Source: Burkholderiales bacterium | Lineage (GTDB): Bacteria; Pseudomonadota; Gammaproteobacteria; Burkholderiales; Burkholderiaceae_C | Direction of reading: 5' to 3' | Length of the DNA stretch: 8,418 bases | Assembly (NCBI GenBank): GCA_013205525.1 | Contig: JABMMR010000268.1 | Span: forward strand, 1-8,418 | Shown: positions 5,795 to 8,418 of the stretch, piece after piece | Layout of the letters: every line of letters begins with the position of its first letter | How positions within the stretch are numbered: the first letter of the stretch is position 1 | The notes under the pieces: model-generated | Databases searched by the model: none | The model's input: only the letters and a program-made list of their open reading frames with translations | Told to the model about the DNA's origin: nothing | Made by a program: the position numbers and the translations under genes

Positions 5795-7113
5795 CAGGTT
5801 TTGTAATAGCGTTCAGCGCGTTTTTGGGCGCGCAGGGCTGCCTCAGTGGGGGTTTTGTCCCCAGAGCCGGCTTCGGCCACCATATTGCACACGATGAAGT
5901 CGGCCATCGCCCCGGCAGACGCATAGCCCAATCGGCCTGCGTAGCCGGCAGGGCGCATGTTTTTCACAGAGTCACGGTAAGGCGTGTGTTTGGGGTCTAC
6001 CGACCAAATAGGATTTTTGCCGTAAGCCGCCAAGGGATGCGATACATAGCCACCCGCGCCTTGCAACCAAGCACCGTACTGTTCTTCTTCCATCATGAAG
6101 CGTAAAAACTCTTTGGCTGCCTTGGGGTATTTGCTGTACTTGAAAATCATTTGATTGAAAAACAAGTGGTACTCGGTAGACACGCCCACAGGACCTACGG
6201 GAAACGGCGCATGTTGAATGTCAGCCGCCAGCGCTTTGACCGTGGGGTTGTCAGAATTTTTGGCCGCGTAGTAGATGGAAATGCCATTGTTCGTGACGCT
6301 CAGCTGGCCATCTAAAAATGCTTTGTTGTTGTTGGGGTCTAGCCAAGACAAAGTGCCCGGAATAAAAGTGGCGTAAAGCTCTTTGGCGTACTCAAGGGCT
6401 TTGATGGTTTGCGGGCTATTGATTACCACTTTGTTGTTCTTGTCGACGATAGAGCCACCGAAAGCCCAAATCAACCAATGCGTCCAGCCGCTGTCGCCCG
6501 TGGCGTTGCCCAGCGCCATGCCCCCAGGCGTGCCTTTGGCTTTGAGCGCTTGGAACATTTTCAAAAAGCCATCAGTGTCTTTGGGAAAGCTGTTAATGCC
6601 TGCCGCCTTTAAATGGCTTTGGCGGTAGACCATGATGGCGCCGCTGGCGCCCAGTGGCACGCCTATCCATTTTTTTCCATCGGGCTTGAGATAGGTTTCG
6701 CAAGCGGGATACCAGCCGCCGTATTTTTTACCTAAGTAGTCGCACAAGTCGGATACGTCATGCAGTTTGTCGGGGTAGAGGTTGGCGTCGTCATTGGTTG
6801 ACAAAATGATGTCAGGGCCGGCGCCGGTGTTGGCCGCCACTGCGGCCTTGGGACGCACATCTTCCCAGCCTTCGTTGTCTACCCGCACTTCGATACCGGT
6901 TTTTTCGGTGAACTTTTTGACATTAGCTAAATAGGTATCTATATCGCCTTGCACAAAGCGGCTCCAGCGCAAAACACGCAGCTTGGCGTCTTTTTCAGGC
7001 TCGTTACTCCATTGCGCCTGCGCCGGTGTGCTTAGCAGCAGGGGCGCGGCAGCCAGCGCTCCAGTGGCGATACCTGTGGTCTGCATGAATTGGCGACGGG
7101 TGGACTCGGTCAT
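5794..7113 (-). CDS. Periplasmic carbohydrate-binding protein of the ABC importer (Tat-exported, extracellular solute-binding family 1)
   Basis: 439 residues, normal for family 1 (MalE/UgpB-like) binding proteins. It captures the substrate in the periplasm and delivers it to the two permeases. The N-terminus carries a twin-arginine signal: TRRQFM at 5-10, a hydrophobic stretch to about 28, and a probable signal peptidase site after AQA (31-33). The mature protein shows the family fold markers: an early strand RVLRWSRF, FTEKTGIEVRVD (68-79), AGPDIILSTND (98-108), WIGVPLGASGAIMVYRQ (149-165) and a C-terminal helical region. Mature cysteines at 124 and 138 might pair in the periplasm. The start has a strong GGAGG 4 nt upstream, suggesting high expression, as expected for a binding protein. 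It lies 36 bp after the ATPase gene. The substrate is not identifiable; a mono- or disaccharide, polyol or sugar acid are all possible. Confidence 0.93.
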   Translation of the reverse strand: MTESTRRQFMQTTGIATGALAAAPLLLSTPAQAQWSNEPEKDAKLRVLRWSRFVQGDIDTYLANVKKFTEKTGIEVRVDNEGWEDVRPKAAVAANTGAGPDIILSTNDDANLYPDKLHDVSDLCDYLGKKYGGWYPACETYLKPDGKKWIGVPLGASGAIMVYRQSHLKAAGINSFPKDTDGFLKMFQALKAKGTPGGMALGNATGDSGWTHWLIWAFGGSIVDKNNKVVINSPQTIKALEYAKELYATFIPGTLSWLDPNNNKAFLDGQLSVTNNGISIYYAAKNSDNPTVKALAADIQHAPFPVGPVGVSTEYHLFFNQMIFKYSKYPKAAKEFLRFMMEEEQYGAWLQGAGGYVSHPLAAYGKNPIWSVDPKHTPYRDSVKNMRPAGYAGRLGYASAGAMADFIVCNMVAEAGSGDKTPTEAALRAQKRAERYYKT

Positions 7114-7149
7114 AAAGCCTCCAGTGGCAAGGGGATGGGGCCGGCAGCG

Positions 7150-8214
7150 TCAAGCCGTGAGTGCTTGGCCGCTGACGGCGTCAAACAAATGGGCGCGGCT
7201 GGCGTCGGGTTGCAAGCGAATGGTGCTGCCTGGCTTGAATGCATGGCGTTCACGAAACACCGAGGTGACTTCAACACCGGCGATTTTGGTGAAGACCTGG
7301 GTGTCTGCGCCCGTGGGTTCAACCACCACCACTTCGGTAGCCAAGCCTTCAGTGCCGCTGGCTATGTGCAAGTGCTCGGGGCGGGTGCCGTACACCACTG
7401 ATTGGCCTTCGCTGGCACGGGCATGGGGGGGCATGGGCAGCAAGCTGCCATCGGACAAAGCCACTTTCGAGCCCCGCACCATGCCAGGCAAAAAATTCAT
7501 GGAAGGAGAGCCAATGAAACCCGCCACAAACTGGTTGGCCGGATGATCGTAAAGCTGCAAAGGCGTGCCGGTTTGCTCAACTACACCGTCGCGCATAACA
7601 ACGATTTTGTCGGCCATGGTCATGGCTTCGATTTGGTCGTGGGTGACGTAAATGGAAGTGGTTTTCAAGCGCTGATGCAATTCTTTGATTTCGGTACGCA
7701 TGGATACGCGCAGTTTGGCGTCAAGGTTGGACAACGGTTCATCGAACAAAAATACCTTCGGGTCACGCACGATGGCGCGCCCCATGGCGACGCGCTGACG
7801 CTGTCCGCCAGAGAGTTGGCGCGGGTAGCGGTCTAGCAGCGCATGCAAGCCCAAAATACCCGCGGCCACATCCACCCGCTCGGCAATGACGGACGCCGCT
7901 TGTTTGGCCAACAGCAAAGAAAAAGCCATGTTGTCGCGCACCGTCATGTGCGGGTAGAGCGCGTAGTTTTGAAACACCATGGCAATGTCGCGCTCTTTGG
8001 GCGGCATGTCATTGACTCGCTTGTCACCAATGTGAATATCACCGCCAGAGATTTCTTCCAGACCCGCAACCATGCGCAAAAGAGTAGATTTACCGCAACC
8101 CGAGGGGCCGACAAGCACGCAAAATTCACCATTGGCGATATCAACGCTGACACCTTGGATGATGTGGGTACGGCCAAAGTACTTGTGCACTTGACCGATG
8201 GTGACGCTGGCCAT
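7150..8214 (-). CDS. Carbohydrate ABC importer ATP-binding subunit (MalK/UgpC/MsmX type)
   Basis: 354 residues, standard for MalK/UgpC-type ATPases. It dimerises on the cytoplasmic face of the two permeases and powers uptake. All nucleotide-binding motifs are intact: Walker A GPSGCGKS (36-43), Q-loop Gln82 in VFQNYALYPHMTV, signature LSGGQRQR (134-141), Walker B VFLFDEP (154-160) with catalytic Glu159, D-loop SNLD (162-165) and switch His192 in THDQ. A C-terminal TOBE/regulatory region (about 235-354) contains GTRPEHL, the CUT1-class hallmark. It is the promoter-proximal gene, with GGAG 6 nt before the ATG. The specific UgpC or MalK label would be a guess, since these ATPases are often shared between transporters. 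Confidence 0.95.
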   Translation of the reverse strand: MASVTIGQVHKYFGRTHIIQGVSVDIANGEFCVLVGPSGCGKSTLLRMVAGLEEISGGDIHIGDKRVNDMPPKERDIAMVFQNYALYPHMTVRDNMAFSLLLAKQAASVIAERVDVAAGILGLHALLDRYPRQLSGGQRQRVAMGRAIVRDPKVFLFDEPLSNLDAKLRVSMRTEIKELHQRLKTTSIYVTHDQIEAMTMADKIVVMRDGVVEQTGTPLQLYDHPANQFVAGFIGSPSMNFLPGMVRGSKVALSDGSLLPMPPHARASEGQSVVYGTRPEHLHIASGTEGLATEVVVVEPTGADTQVFTKIAGVEVTSVFRERHAFKPGSTIRLQPDASRAHLFDAVSGQALTA

Positions 8215-8234
8215 GGAAAACTCCGCAAGAGGTG

Positions 8235-8247
8235 TGCACCGAGTGCA
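8235..8247. repeat. Short inverted repeat in the ABC operon leader
   Basis: TGCAC (8235-8239), CGA, GTGCA (8243-8247) is a perfect 5-bp inverted repeat lying 21-33 bp upstream of the ATPase start codon. It could be an operator half-site pair or a small leader hairpin. Neither is shown; short repeats of this size also occur by chance. Confidence 0.35.
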
Positions 8248-8265
8248 GCATTCCGTCTCAGCTTA

Positions 8266-8276
8266 CCCTTCAAGGG
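8266..8276. repeat. Short palindrome CCCTT-C-AAGGG in the divergent region
   Basis: A perfect 5-bp inverted repeat around a single central C, 52-62 bp upstream of the ATPase start. Its placement suits an operator for the ABC operon promoter, but chance is not excluded. Confidence 0.3.
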
Positions 8277-8279
8277 GGG

Positions 8280-8326
8280 ATCGTCCATCAGGGCTAACCC
8301 GTTCAAAACCCCTCACAGTGGACGAT
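8280..8326. repeat. Long-spaced inverted repeat in the divergent region
   Basis: ATCGTCCA (8280-8287) is repeated exactly inverted as TGGACGAT (8319-8326). Inside, AGGG (8290-8293) pairs with CCCT (8310-8313), giving an imperfect two-part stem around a 16-nt loop. It could be a pair of regulator half-sites with about three helical turns between them, or a cruciform/leader hairpin. It sits near the middle of the divergent region. Confidence 0.4.
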
Positions 8327-8374
8327 GCGTGAGGAGTATGCTTGATTACTTCCATTTGATGATCGAGACACACC

Positions 8375-8418
8375 ATGAAGCTGTTGATCACCGGCGGCGC
8401 CGGATTTTTAGGGGCCCG
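8375..8418 (+). CDS. SDR/NAD-dependent epimerase-dehydratase family dehydrogenase, N-terminal fragment
   Basis: Only 14 codons and 2 extra bases are present before the right edge. The peptide MKLLITGGAGFLGA is the first beta-strand and glycine-rich dinucleotide-binding motif (GxxGxxG) of extended short-chain dehydrogenases. Candidates include sugar epimerases and D-erythronate dehydrogenase (DenD)-like enzymes, whose N-termini look the same at this length; the fragment cannot tell them apart. The ribosome site is weak (GAG 7 nt upstream). Divergent arrangement with a sugar importer suggests a shared carbohydrate or sugar-acid catabolic role. Confidence 0.75.
   Translation, partial: MKLLITGGAGFLGA

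Larger units (their letters stand above)
8215..8374. promoter_or_regulatory. Divergent regulatory region between the ABC operon and the SDR gene
   Basis: This 160-bp stretch must hold the promoters for both the leftward ABC operon and the rightward dehydrogenase gene. I could not pick convincing -35/-10 pairs for either direction. It contains three inverted repeats, listed separately, that could be operators. No regulator gene adjoins the region within the window. Confidence 0.6.

Noticed and set aside
6983..7546. Long open frame of 187 codons on the plus strand across the binding-protein/ATPase junction
   Set aside because: It spans two well-supported minus-strand genes, its translation resembles no protein family, and it has the low-complexity look of an antisense shadow.
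8215..8340. TTGAAG or TTGAAC as -35 boxes for the ABC operon
   Set aside because: No acceptable -10 box lies at 16-18 bp from either, so no promoter is called.
8331..8418. Possible plus-strand start at 8338 preceded by GAGGAG
   Set aside because: The spacing to the ATG is only one base, and the frame does not give a recognisable protein, whereas the frame from 8375 gives a clear dinucleotide-binding motif.
1..8418. CRISPR arrays, tRNA genes, insertion sequences, toxin-antitoxin or phage-defence genes
   Set aside because: No regularly spaced repeats, tRNA-like folds, transposase motifs or small paired genes were seen; the coding space is filled by recognisable housekeeping, transport and efflux genes.

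Overview
The window looks like a chromosomal segment of a betaproteobacterium, most likely order Burkholderiales and probably Comamonadaceae. This is judged from the style of the proteins (RND permease N-terminus, PdxH, Tat-exported sugar-binding protein), the moderately GC-rich sequence and the tight gene packing; it is an inference, not a database result. Almost every base is coding. I saw no RNA gene, insertion sequence, CRISPR array or phage gene.

Left part (1-2743, all minus strand, read right to left): an ElyC/YdcF-like inner-membrane envelope protein, then a TetR/AcrR-family regulator, then an RND-type efflux periplasmic adaptor, then the first 25 codons of the RND permease, cut by the window edge. 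Two regulatory elements stand out. One is a symmetric operator-like palindrome lying over the stop codon of the ElyC-like gene and just before the tetR start. The other is a terminator-like GC hairpin plus T-run whose loop contains the tetR stop codon, placed between tetR and the adaptor gene. Together they suggest a self-repressed regulator whose readthrough into the efflux genes is limited by an attenuator.

Middle (2800-3988): msrA on the plus strand converges on pdxH on the minus strand with only 7 bp between the stop codons. A terminator-like hairpin for msrA falls inside the last codons of pdxH.

Right part (4020-8214, minus strand): a complete carbohydrate ABC importer of the MalFGK/UgpABCE type, in the order ATPase, Tat-exported binding protein, permease 1, permease 2. 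The last three genes are coupled by stop/start overlaps. pdxH follows 31 bp downstream with no visible terminator, so it may be the distal gene of the same transcript. Divergent from the ATPase gene, an NAD(P)-binding SDR/epimerase-family dehydrogenase begins at 8375 and is cut by the right edge. The 160-bp divergent region holds several inverted repeats. The importer probably feeds a sugar, polyol or sugar-acid pathway that includes that dehydrogenase; the substrate cannot be read from the sequence.

I see no convincing undescribed system. The regulatory arrangement around tetR is the most interesting part.
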